A stretch of 30,000 nucleotides of DNA from positions 1 through 30,000 of the forward strand of contig LUCW03001363.1 of the NCBI GenBank assembly GCA_001586965.3. The letters run 5' to 3'. The translations under genes were made by a program, and so were the position numbers. The stretch comes from Sphaeroforma sirkka (taxonomy: Eukaryota > Opisthokonta > Ichthyosporea > Ichthyophonida). Each line of letters starts with the position of its first letter. Within the stretch, counting starts at the first letter, position 1. Below are positions 9,461 through 22,120 of the stretch, in pieces. A model generated the notes under the pieces. The model saw nothing but the letters and a program-made list of their open reading frames with translations. It was not told the origin of the DNA and searched no databases.

Positions 9461-10135
9461 TCAAATAGTGAACTCGGAGGCGAAAACTTATAAATTGAAG
9501 CTAACAATCTTTTCAATTCCAAGTGTGTTGACCTCTACACTGGATGCGATATAAGCCATTCTGCGATCAATCAGACAACACGGCTTAGCTGATATAAGCT
9601 GATCTCTCATTACTCATACAAAATACACAACACTCCATATATAATTTATGCAGGAATACCACATTTCCCCTAGATGGGCGAAGTTGGAAGAACTAAAGAG
9701 TCTGTATTCGGTGACCGGTGTAAACTCGACAATCGATGGTCATACGTATTGGCACCGCCAACTGTCTTATGTTATCCAAATATCACGAAAACTTAAATAT
9801 TTAGTACTGCTTAAACTATTTCAGCCATGTATTTATTGTTTTTATAGACTCTTGAACTTCAGGACTTTCTTTGATTGATTCGTATCTTCTATACACAATC
9901 CCATTTGTGATTTGAGCCATATCTCAAGCCCCTTGCCATCTAGTGCAATTGCATGATGGCTTAGATTTTAAATTGATTGTATAATTAATTAGAGTGGTAA
10001 TTGGCAAATCTATACTTTGCATCTGTCGAAGGCAACTAAAAAGTATATAGCTCTATTGTACCGGTAGCTGTGATAGAAGTATAGGCGATCATTTGGTACA
10101 AAATCATCGAGAGCTAATCCTCCTCGACACAATAT
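9461..10135. other. intergenic, nothing recognised
   Basis: AT-rich DNA. A 76-codon plus-strand ORF (9648-9878) has no recognisable features. I see no repeats, RNA genes or splice-bounded exons. Confidence 0.5.
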
Positions 10136-11890
10136 ATGCAAATAGAAACGAACTATACTATTCGTACACTGCAAATACACACAAGTTCATCATTGACAGA
10201 AGGGGATCAAAACCCGCTCATTGTGCCCTCCACCACAGATATAACTAGCAAAACAGTCGCTATCATTGGTAGCGTAGCTGGGGGCGCGAGAGTATCTGCG
10301 AGACTGAGTAAAAACGACGAGAACGTAACTAGTAACGTGCATGAGCAAGGACAGTTCTTTCGTCAATTGTAGACTACCCTATTATATCGGAGGCATTGTC
10401 AATGATCAATCAGAACTATTTCTTACAAATTCGGAAGAATTTGAAGCGCAATTACAATAGAAACTTATTCATCAACACGAAGGTATTGCACTTCGATAAA
10501 AACAAGAAGACCCTACGTGTCGTTCACCCTGATGGTGAGTGAGAGAATACATACGATACACTCGTATTGCAAACAAACGCTCCTCCAAGATTTCAACATT
10601 TTCCTGTGTAAAATCTACCCGATATCTTCACCATCAGAGCTGTGCCCGATACTGAGGTAGTCGGTTCGTGGCTTAAAAAAACACACGAAGTAAAAACTGT
10701 GACGATTGTCGGCGGCGGATTAATAGGGGTTGAGATGGCCAAAATCTGCATATCCTTGGACTCATAGAGATCATACTTAACATGGCAGATTAAGTGAGGC
10801 CAACGATGCACAACGAAATGGCAATAAACGCTGCGCAGGTAGTGGAGAAGGCTAGCATTGACCTGATTCATGGGGATAATGTTGCAGGCGTTGAGCAGGC
10901 TGATGGCAGTGCTCTACTTGTACGAACGGCTATCGAGCATGAAGTTGAGTAATCTTGGCTATTGGTGTGAAACCGGACAACAAACTGTCCGTGGATGCCG
11001 AGCTTGCAGGGATAAAATTGGGAAGCGTTGCGGTAGATGACCATTAGACTACACCAAATACGAGTGTGCATGCTGTAGGAGATGTATGTGAGAAATATGA
11101 TGTTATCACGAAGTAAAAATGCCGTTCTAGATGGCTGCGCCCGCTAATAACAGCGAGTGGCCGCTGACGTGGTCTGTGGACGCAAAAGCAACTTCAGAGG
11201 AATCCAAGGTGCTGGAGTGTGTGAGATTATGGACCCACATGCGGCCATGTCAGAGCTAGCAGAGAAGGCAACGGTATCCTCAGGAAAGATCAAGACCAAA
11301 GACTTTGACGCTGTGTACTTACACCCCCCCTCCCCCTTAGACCAATTCGAGTACTACCCATACTCATATCATATACGCATAAAGGTGTTTTCTCTATGTC
11401 TGAGGGTATGTTGTTAAGCGGCAAGAAATAGGTACGCAAAGCGCCGAGAGAAGAATTGACGCGCTGAGCATGATGCTACAGAAGGGAGCCACAGGGTACG
11501 ACTCAGCAGAGAGTGAGCTCTGCTACAGTCCACAGTATGGGGCTACTAAAGGCCCAGCAGCTAATCTGGCTGGGTTCTATGCAATCAACACCATCAAGGA
11601 TTATGCGCATAGCTCACATCAAAACCCAACAACCTCTCTGTATTCACGGATCATGCGGTGGTGCTAGATGTGAGAGAACGCGGTGACGTCAAGAAAGCGG
11701 GATCGTATTTGGAGCTATTAACGTGTTCTAGATAACGTCATCCACGTGTTTTGTTTGACCGGGGTACGAGGACATAATGTGATGCTTATGCTTGTACAGA
11801 GGCGTTTTCTATGGCGTGCATAGCTTTTAAAGAGGTTTAATGCTAAGAATATATCTGGTGGATACCCATCGCAAAAATGCGCTCTAATTT
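10136..11890 (+). pseudogene. CoA-disulfide reductase-rhodanese fusion, pseudogene
   Basis: All parts of a CoA-disulfide reductase/NADH-oxidase-type flavoprotein with a C-terminal rhodanese domain can be followed in order but in different frames. FAD Rossmann fold: TVAIIGSVAGGARVSARLSK (10253-10312). Active-site Cys in NCRLPYYIGGIVND (Cys codon 10368-10370). NAD(P) Rossmann fold: VKTVTIVGGGLIGVEMAK (10690-10743) with a TAG at 10765. FAD-end motif: TSVHAVGDV near 11060-11085, shortly after a TAG at 11045. Dimerisation domain: AADVVCGRKSNFRGIQGAGV from about 11158, then RRIDALSMMLQKGAT and GPAANLAGFYAIN (to 11590). Rhodanese: VLDVRERGD near 11663, loop Cys in CLTGVRG near 11753, NAKNISGGY near 11845. 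The roughly 1.75 kb span fits the usual ~550 residues without large introns. Stops and shifts throughout rule out function. The family is mostly bacterial, so transfer followed by decay is possible. Confidence 0.87.
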
Positions 11891-11992
11891 AGACCAATAG
11901 TATCGTTTTAATGTGCCCACGAGCATATACCAAATTGCAAGATAAGCAACACATTCAAAGAGTGTCTAGGCTTAGCGTGATATGTATATATC

Positions 11993-12183
11993 ATTGTATT
12001 CATAGCGCATATTCGATATACTGAGTTGTAGTAGGCGCATGTGCATGCCTCGTTCGTATGGCACAACCAAGCAACAAACGACCTTGGCATACACACCTGC
12101 ACTGTGTTGGGCGGCATTGCATATCGACGAGACTGATTTCTAACATGAAAAGATACCAAGGCGAATTCAATCTCATTCTATCA
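11993..12183 (+). repeat. dispersed repeat, copy 1 (internally deleted)
   Basis: Shares with copies 2 and 3 an ordered set of blocks: TTCGATAT..CTGAGT.GTAGTA, GCATGCCTCGTTCG, AACAAACGACC, CACTGTGTTGGGCGGCATTGCAT, GACGAGACTGA and GAATTCAATCTC. It lacks about 55 bases present in the others between TCGTTCG and CAACAAACGACC. A microsatellite block follows at its right end. Confidence 0.8.
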
Positions 12184-12279
12184 ACACACACAGACACACA
12201 CAGACACACGGACACAGACGGACACACATATATATATATATATGTACACACACAATACACACACACACACACACACACA

Positions 12280-12323
<44 letters not shown>

Positions 12324-12327
12324 TATG

Positions 12328-12376
<49 letters not shown>

Positions 12377-12400
12377 ATAATATGCGCACACACACACATC

Positions 12401-12431
<31 letters not shown>

Positions 12432-12442
12432 AATACACATAT

Positions 12443-12497
<55 letters not shown>

Positions 12498-12509
12498 GAT
12501 ACATATATA
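12184..12509. repeat. compound (CA)n/(TA)n microsatellite
   Basis: Alternating CA and TA tracts with GACACA variants, about 325 bases. ORFs across it on both strands are simple-sequence artefacts. Confidence 0.95.
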
Positions 12510-12758
12510 TTGCATTCGCAGCATATATTCAATATTATATCCATACTGAGTCGTAGTATGCGTAACAAGCAAATGCGCCTGCCTCGTTCGCACGCGCTAG
12601 TCCCATTTTGCCCACATTGAGATGATTGCTATGGCAACCACAACTAACTAACAAACGACCCCTGTATATACATGCGCACTGTGTTGGGCGGCATTGCATG
12701 TCGACGAGACTGACTTGTGATATGCAGATATACCAAAGGGAATTCAATCTCGTTCAAG
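12510..12758 (+). repeat. dispersed repeat, copy 2
   Basis: About 249 bp. Contains the near-palindrome ATTGCTATGGCAACC (12625-12639) in the block missing from copy 1, and ends in GAATTCAATCTCGTTCAAG followed directly by (TA)n (12759-12783). Confidence 0.85.
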
Positions 12759-12790
12759 TATATATATATATATATATATATATTATATTT

Positions 12791-13043
12791 ATTGTACTCG
12801 TAGTATATGTTCAATATCGTATCCATACTGAGTCGTAGTAAGCGTAGCAAGCACATGTGCATGCCTCGTTCGCATGCGCTAGTCCCATCTTATCCCCACT
12901 GAGATGGTTGCTATAGCAACCACAACCAACTAACAAACGACCTCGGCATACACATATGCACTGTGTTGGGGCGGCAGTGTATGTCCATGGGACTGGCGTT
13001 TGATATGCAGATATACAAAATAAAATTCAATCCTGCTCTATGT
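12791..13043 (+). repeat. dispersed repeat, copy 3
   Basis: About 253 bp and similar to copy 2 over its whole length, with substitutions and small indels. It has no microsatellite at its right end. No ORF, tRNA-like promoter or clear terminal repeat is visible, so the family is unclassified. Confidence 0.85.
12906..12921. promoter_or_regulatory. perfect 16-bp palindrome, X-box-like
   Basis: GGTTGCTATAGCAACC is self-complementary and resembles the RFX-type X-box (GTTRCCATGGYAAC). It lies within repeat copy 3; copy 2 has a one-sided mismatch. Motif match only. Confidence 0.35.
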
Positions 13044-13557
13044 ACCGGATAGTCTTGTCCTCAAGCATGTGAGGATGCGATACAGGGCTTGAATAGTCGA
13101 GCCTTCAGGCACAGCACCCGTAGGTTGTTCTTGATACTTCCGTCGATTATATTAATGAGTCGATGTATTCATAGGTTATTAGCATCGCAAGAACTTTAAA
13201 CGGCATGGGTGTACTCACATGACGACGCATAGTTGATTGCCCTGCATTACGAATTGACGTTTGAGATATTTGTTCCGAGTGCTTTGTGGTCGTTGGAGAG
13301 ATCAGAGCATAGATAAGGACATGTCGCATACAAGCAAGTCAAATATCCCATGGCACGTGCATGCATCAGCTCTTAGAAGGCAGCTAAAACGTCATTCTAA
13401 TGATATACAGCATATAATGTACACCACTCAGTCAGACTGAGATAGTTACAGTTTGTAAACACTCGATATCGTAAATTTCCGTCAGAGATGCTACCCCCAC
13501 AAAGTATACATGTATGTGCATAATATAAAGAAACATCAACAGCTCACACATGCAAAT
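13044..13557. other. intergenic, nothing recognised
   Basis: Unique-looking sequence between the repeat cluster and the 3' end of the zinc-ribbon gene. No coding exon, RNA gene or repeat seen. Confidence 0.5.
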
Positions 13558-13609
13558 ATATGACAAATTAGTCACATACGGACATATGACAAACTAGTCA
13601 CATACGGGA
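13558..13609. repeat. 26-bp tandem duplication over the stop codon of the zinc-ribbon gene
   Basis: Two copies of ATATGACAAAYTAGTCACATACGG (13558-13583, 13584-13609). The second contains the last codons and TAG stop of the minus-strand gene; the first is a copy in its 3' region. Confidence 0.85.
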
Positions 13610-13873
13610 TAGAAGTATCGGTCGCAGTGGGGACACTTGACCTCTCCCTTGCGAGTGCCCATGATCTGAGTCTTGCCGTGCCACTCCTTGTACTGTTCCT
13701 CTGAGACAGGTACTTGCTTCCTGCAGTGTACGCATGCTGTAAGCGCGCATACAACATATGTTAGCTATGGCGTACGTGTCTACAATGATATAGTAATTAT
13801 ATATATATATATATATATATAATTATATATATATATGTATAAATATATATATATACATATATATATATATATG

Positions 13874-13969
<96 letters not shown>

Positions 13970-14357
13970 CATATAGACACATATATAAATATACATACAT
14001 ACATAGACAAAAATGATATAGTAATTATATATATATATATATTTCAAATATTATATCTTACACAGTCGCAGCACTCGAAATTTATGTACATTTTACCTAT
14101 CTGTTGTTTCAGACTATACAGCACAAAAGGCAAGAACAGGCCAGAACTAGCTTGTTTGCGTAGCAAGAGTTGATTATTCAACCTCTGCCATATGTATGGC
14201 TTTATAACAATTGATGGATGACAATATATCGAAATATGGCGATATACATCTATAAATATACTTAGAGTATCTGCGGGGGGACAAAAAAGATGTACAATCG
14301 ATTCGACTTGGAGAACGAGTGTCAGCACATACTGAATTCATTCGGGGTTCCAGCCAT
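13594..14357 (-). CDS. two-exon small zinc-ribbon protein (55 aa)
   Basis: Exon 1 is 14357-14333, ATG in a good context (ACAAGATGGCT), ending before donor GTATGT. Exon 2 is 13736-13594, after acceptor TTACAG with a CTAAC branch-like motif about 25 bases upstream. The phase-1 junction joins the exons in frame to give 55 residues ending in PVCD. Two Cys pairs, CVHC (residues 10-13) and CPHC (43-46), separated by 29 residues rich in Lys, Glu and Gln, suggest one four-Cys zinc site, so the protein is essentially a single zinc ribbon. I do not recognise the family. The ~596-base intron contains a 240-base (TA)n tract. The gene is divergent from adenylate kinase. The upstream frame of exon 1 stays open, so a longer N-terminus is possible but looks like AT-rich leader. 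Confidence 0.68.
13795..14040. repeat. (TA)n microsatellite in the zinc-ribbon gene intron
   Basis: About 245 bases of nearly pure TA, with the phrase TGATATAGTAATTATATATA at both ends (from 13787 and from 14013), so the tract is flanked by a short direct repeat. Confidence 0.95.
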
Positions 14358-15174
14358 CTTGTCTGCTGCTGCAGCTCTGATGACCTTTTGAGTGTTTTGA
14401 GAGATATTTCTTTGCTTTAGTGTGTGAAACTGATCTTTTACCGGTCCTGATATACACTCCCTTTCGGCACATCGGCATAAACTAATACTACATACATAAA
14501 AATTGTACAATCAATATAAATAAGTCTTTTGATTTCCGTCGATCGGCATATAAATATTATAGAACAAACAAATGTTCCCAACAACCATATATTTTAATTA
14601 TCTTATGTGTCATGCATACACACACCAATAGTAGTGGAGTATACGGAAACTATGCCTCAGAAGCCAGAGCTTGTAAAAATCAAGAATACTGGTAAAACAG
14701 TTTAGGAAGAGTAAATAAAACCCAGGTTTTACCAGAGCTTTTCTGCCGACATATTCAAGTTTTAAGTAGTTGCATCAACCAATAAAACGGCAATTTAATA
14801 TTTTTTTTGAATATACCTATAGCCAAATTTAGAGCCAACTAAGGCCTCTGTACGTTTTCAGTCAAAATACAAAACGTACGGCAAGGTTTTACCCTAATCC
14901 TATGATCAGGTTTGTAGGGTTATTTTACGTAGAATACGTTTATGCTCTAAATAAAAGAATACTCAAAAAAGGCATTTCCGCCGGCCCGAATGTGTCCAAG
15001 TCTCCGTCATTCCGGTGTCGATCACGCTGCAGGCTGCAGCTGTTGTTCTGTTTATTTACTTTCTGACGACATCACTATGGCGGTAGCATGGACGGCCTGA
15101 GAATATGGATATAAACGAACCACAAGCATAGTATGCATGCTTAGTTTTCTTACTTCATATATACACATTCAATC
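14358..15174. promoter_or_regulatory. divergent intergenic region upstream of the zinc-ribbon gene and adenylate kinase
   Basis: 817 bases between two divergently read start codons, so it should hold both promoters. Visible: a 9-bp inverted repeat GTACGTTTT/AAAACGTAC (14850-14858, 14871-14879), a GC-rich patch around 14980-15050 including GCTGCAGGCTGCAGC, and a TATA-like TATAAA (15110-15115) 60 bases before the adenylate kinase ATG. Function is inferred from position. Confidence 0.45.
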
Positions 15175-18608
<3,434 letters not shown>

Positions 18609-18720
18609 AATGGCCAAGAGTAGTGGGACTGCACCAGGATGGTTTAAGAGACGGACTAGCGGTTACTGATGTATAGTGGCAGAAGTAGTCTGCAATGACT
18701 TATTTCTTGATGGTAAATAT

Positions 18721-18726
18721 AATAAA
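18721..18726 (+). terminator. AATAAA polyadenylation signal, adenylate kinase
   Basis: Canonical hexamer 113 bases after the stop codon. Confidence 0.6.
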
Positions 18727-19079
18727 TAGTTTCAGAGTGTAGAGATATCACCGCGAGTGAAATGTATCAACGAGCTCTCTATAAACTTGAGGAAACATAT
18801 GTAGGGGTTTTATTTTTAGTATAGACCTTTGCCGTCCGTATCGTTGCAGTGCATAGTAGACAATTGGCACCTACCGTTTACCTCCTACGCCCAAATATGT
18901 CATCAAAGCGATATATTAGAACGCCGAGATTGCTGGTGTGCCGTTTTCTGATTCTTTCGAGGGCCAAGTTTAATCCTAACACAAATTCGTTTTGTGCATG
19001 TTGAGCTTACAGATATATTTAAAAGTAGAACTTCGTACATTAATTATCTGGTAGCGCTCGCCACAGCAATTTTATAATA

Positions 19080-19085
19080 TTTATT
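19080..19085 (-). terminator. AATAAA polyadenylation signal, aquaporin
   Basis: Canonical hexamer on the minus strand about 130 bases after the aquaporin stop, in AT-rich sequence. Confidence 0.5.
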
Positions 19086-19212
19086 TTCCTTTTTATAATA
19101 TTTTGTGTTACTAATATTTTATCAAAGCTCAGTAGAACAGATGTGTCAATATAACATGTAGTGTCGAAAAAAACAACCATATAATCCAATACAAGGTGTA
19201 CAGCCACCCAAG

Positions 19213-20262
19213 TTAACAAGTGGGAACAGGGGGTCTTCCCGGTCCTCGGCGATCAACACTATCCTCTGAGTGCGTCTTCACAGCCTGATTCGACATATCG
19301 ACCGCGTGGTTGTTTTTAACCTTGGCTCTATCATCAACGTTCACAGGGAGCTGTGTCTTTGGGTTTACCTGAGTACCTTGTGTTCCATCGGGGGCATCCT
19401 CGTCCTGAGCCTTGGCGTTCTCTTTATTATTAGTTTCATCGAACAAATTGAACGGTAGATAGTTCATAAACGCTCCGAAGGGACCGCCCAGCATGGGCCC
19501 AACCCAATAGACCCACTGGTCATCCCAGTTTCCGCTAACTACTGCAGGTGCAAAGCTACGTGCTGGATTGATACCACAGCCAGTCATAGGAATGAGCATC
19601 ACGTGGGCAAGGAATACAGAGAACCCAATAGTCAATGGCGCGTTATGGTGAATGAAATAGGAACCCTTAGGATCTACAACAGTACCAAACACTGTGAAAG
19701 TGAGAATTGCCGTGCCAAAGAACTCCAGGAAAACGCCCTGCTTTTTTGTGAGGTTGCCGGAAAGACCGTTGGTGCCGAATACCATAGCATCGGTGATGTT
19801 ATCCGGCCAAAGGGCATCAACCATGTACACGCCAATGACTGCACCAGCCAACTGACAAGCAATGTAAATGGCTCCTTTCACTAAATTGATACGGCCGGTT
19901 ACCATGAGCGCAAATGTTACAGCAGGGTTTATATGACCACCACTGATGTGACTGATTGAGCTCACTAGCACAGCAATGCTGAGACCGAAGGCCAAGGCTA
20001 CGGCAAGCACCATACCTGAGTCAGGCTTGAAATCACTGGCAGCGGGATTGGTGATCAAGTATGCCTGGGCCGTAGCATCGTAGAAACTGCATACTGTGCC
20101 TATGGTGATCAACAGAAACCAGAAGGTCGCGAAGGCTTCGGCAATGTACGCTTTGTAATTGCGATATCCCAGATACTGTTTGGGATGAAAGGTGTCTGCT
20201 AGCTGAAACTTGGCCCCGTAGAGCGAGCGCATATTATACTCATCGGAAGAGCTAGATGGCAT
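19213..20262 (-). CDS. aquaporin, water-selective type (349 aa, single exon)
   Basis: Membrane water channel of the MIP family. Six membrane spans and two half-helices are visible, with both pore motifs intact: HISGGHINPAVT (NPA at residues 112-114) and TGCGINPARSF (NPA at 232-234). The selectivity-filter positions read Phe92, His220, Cys229 and Arg235, the combination of orthodox water channels such as AQP1, so glycerol transport is unlikely. The N-terminus (about 35 residues) and C-terminus (about 75 residues from 275) are hydrophilic; the tail is rich in Asp, Asn, Gln and Lys and ends in a Pro/Arg stretch with PGRPPVPTC. The start is the first ATG of the open frame, after an A-rich leader. 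No introns, unlike its neighbours. Subcellular membrane unknown. Confidence 0.96.
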   Translation of the reverse strand: MPSSSSDEYNMRSLYGAKFQLADTFHPKQYLGYRNYKAYIAEAFATFWFLLITIGTVCSFYDATAQAYLITNPAASDFKPDSGMVLAVALAFGLSIAVLVSSISHISGGHINPAVTFALMVTGRINLVKGAIYIACQLAGAVIGVYMVDALWPDNITDAMVFGTNGLSGNLTKKQGVFLEFFGTAILTFTVFGTVVDPKGSYFIHHNAPLTIGFSVFLAHVMLIPMTGCGINPARSFAPAVVSGNWDDQWVYWVGPMLGGPFGAFMNYLPFNLFDETNNKENAKAQDEDAPDGTQGTQVNPKTQLPVNVDDRAKVKNNHAVDMSNQAVKTHSEDSVDRRGPGRPPVPTC

Positions 20263-20727
20263 CTTGTATTTTTTTTTGAAGACTATTAAAAGGCGTTTGC
20301 TATTGATTTATTAGAATGCATACAATATTGACAACCATTTTAGATTATATAGTGGACGATTATAACGGAGGTGCCACTTCGCTACATAGAAACATAACGG
20401 GCTTTTTGGTTAATGATCACTGAGTCTCATCACATATTGCGAACATTGTAAATAATTTGGACAAAAGTGATATAAAATAGCAGCCCAAAAGAAAATTAAA
20501 TAAAAATAAAAATAACCCCAGGATTCCAATGATCACATTTTGTTTTTTTTAATAAAAATATAACAGAAAGAAATGTATTTTATGACGCCTAAACACTGTC
20601 TTTTTGTAAAGAATAAATATATGCGAACTGTACATACATAAACCTGTTTTGAAACAATACTTTACAGTGCCATGACTTGAAAGTTGAGATGCGCCTGCGC
20701 CCTGCGGTGAAGCATTTTTTTAAGTCC
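20263..20727. other. upstream region of aquaporin
   Basis: AT-rich, with poly-T/poly-A runs (20269-20277, 20541-20550) and no ORF or repeat of note. It should contain the aquaporin promoter; no convincing TATA position stands out. Confidence 0.5.
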
Positions 20728-20852
20728 GTATGCAACTATGTATAGTTGTATACATCATGTCTCATGATATGCTTATGAATCATGATGTATGCAACTATGT
20801 ATTGTTGTATACAATATGTCTCATGATATGATTATGAATCATGATGTATGCA
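20728..20852. repeat. 59-bp tandem repeat with internal hairpins
   Basis: Two full copies (20728-20786, 20787-20845) and a short third start (GTATGCA, 20846-20852). Each unit has CAACTATGTATAGTTG-type and CATCATG...CATGATG-type inverted repeats, so each can fold into stem-loops. Copies differ by about four bases. Confidence 0.88.
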
Positions 20853-22120
20853 CATGAATAAACACATCAGCAAACAGAAGAAGAAGACAAATATAATATA
20901 TATGAAACTATTTATTAGTATTTTTTAAACCAGCACCCCAGCCAAACACCAGGAGTCCACCTCATATGTACATGCAGTCATACACTCACGACATAAATAA
21001 GTGCAGACATACACACAGTCACACAGTGTGAGACACGCAGACACTCTGACACAGACACATCACACAACTCCACAATAGTCCACACACACTCTATAGTCTT
21101 AATCCACTACGCACATATATACGAAGAAAGAGCGAGCGAGCGAGAGAGAGAGAGAGAGAGAGAAACAGAGAGATAGAGTTGGAGACTCAGAGAGGACGCT
21201 GTAAACGACTGATGAGAGAGGATTGAGGAAACTCAGGAGAGTGAAGACTGAAGAGTCTGACTGAGACTATCTCAGTATCTGAGAGACTCAGACTGTTTGA
21301 TCTGTGAATCTGTAAAAGAAAACAGTCCAAGTTCTGTTCCAAGTACATACAAATTTAAGTTATGACTAGTAATTCTAACTCGCTCGAGACTCGAGAGTCG
21401 AAAGTCGAAAGTCGAAACTCATCACTCATCAGTCATCCATTGTTTTTTTATCTATTCTCCGAAAAGAGGAGTATATACTATATTCATTATTCAAGGACTC
21501 CCTTTTAAAAAAAGATAATAATAAATAGCGATAAATAAAACTTGTCCTATTTGTAGGAGAACCACTGCCAACCAGAGCACATACTTTTAACATAACAATA
21601 CAACAAGAGTCCCATGACTCCCAAATCTCATGAGCATTCTGTTTTAAAAAAAAACAAAAAAAACTGTGTAGTACATTTGTTTTCAGTAGTACACTCCTCA
21701 ATCCTCACAGTCTGACACTCTGACACACCTACGAGTCTCGAGATTTTAGATTCAAGAAGACTCACATGTCACAACAGTCGTAGTCGCATGCCAGTTTGGC
21801 GATTCTGATTTGTGCAGTGTAGTATTATATATTAAAATTTTCTCGCTTTGATCATTCTTATCAGTACATACTACCCTCCCAGCCTCCCCTCTGGGGGCCT
21901 GACGTCTAAGGCCTTCCCTGGCCTTAGTGGATGTTCAGTTGTTTACAACTATAATATTTAAAACATGAAAAACAACTATCAACATATCTTTGAGGGAACA
22001 TTAAACTCCCACAGTTTTGCAACTCCATTTCTGGGCTGATTCCCGACAACGTTTAATCCGATTCAAATTCACTATATGGTTAATTTGAGCACATTATGCT
22101 GTTCCGAGGTCGTATACCCT
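20853..22120. other. low-complexity intergenic DNA rich in GAGTC/GACTC
   Basis: ACACAG-rich (20950-21110), GAGAGA (21145-21165) and then about 600 bases dominated by AGACTC, GAGTC, CTGACAC and AGTCGAAAGTCGAAAGTCGA-type phrases to 21760. After that a unique segment with an inverted repeat CTAAGGCC/GGCCTTAG near 21907-21928. No coding evidence. Confidence 0.6.

Larger units (their letters stand above)
18609..19212. other. convergent 3' intergenic region
   Basis: 604 bases between the stop codons of adenylate kinase (plus) and aquaporin (minus). It should hold both 3' UTRs; a polyadenylation signal for each is present. No other gene seen. Confidence 0.7.

Noticed and set aside
12000..12600. Long ORFs on both strands with Tyr-Ile, Thr-His or Cys-Val repeats
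   Set aside because: They are translations of (TA)n and (CA)n microsatellites. The same applies to ORFs at 13780-14173, 16740-17148, 25948-26136, 27515-27762 and 28982-29393.
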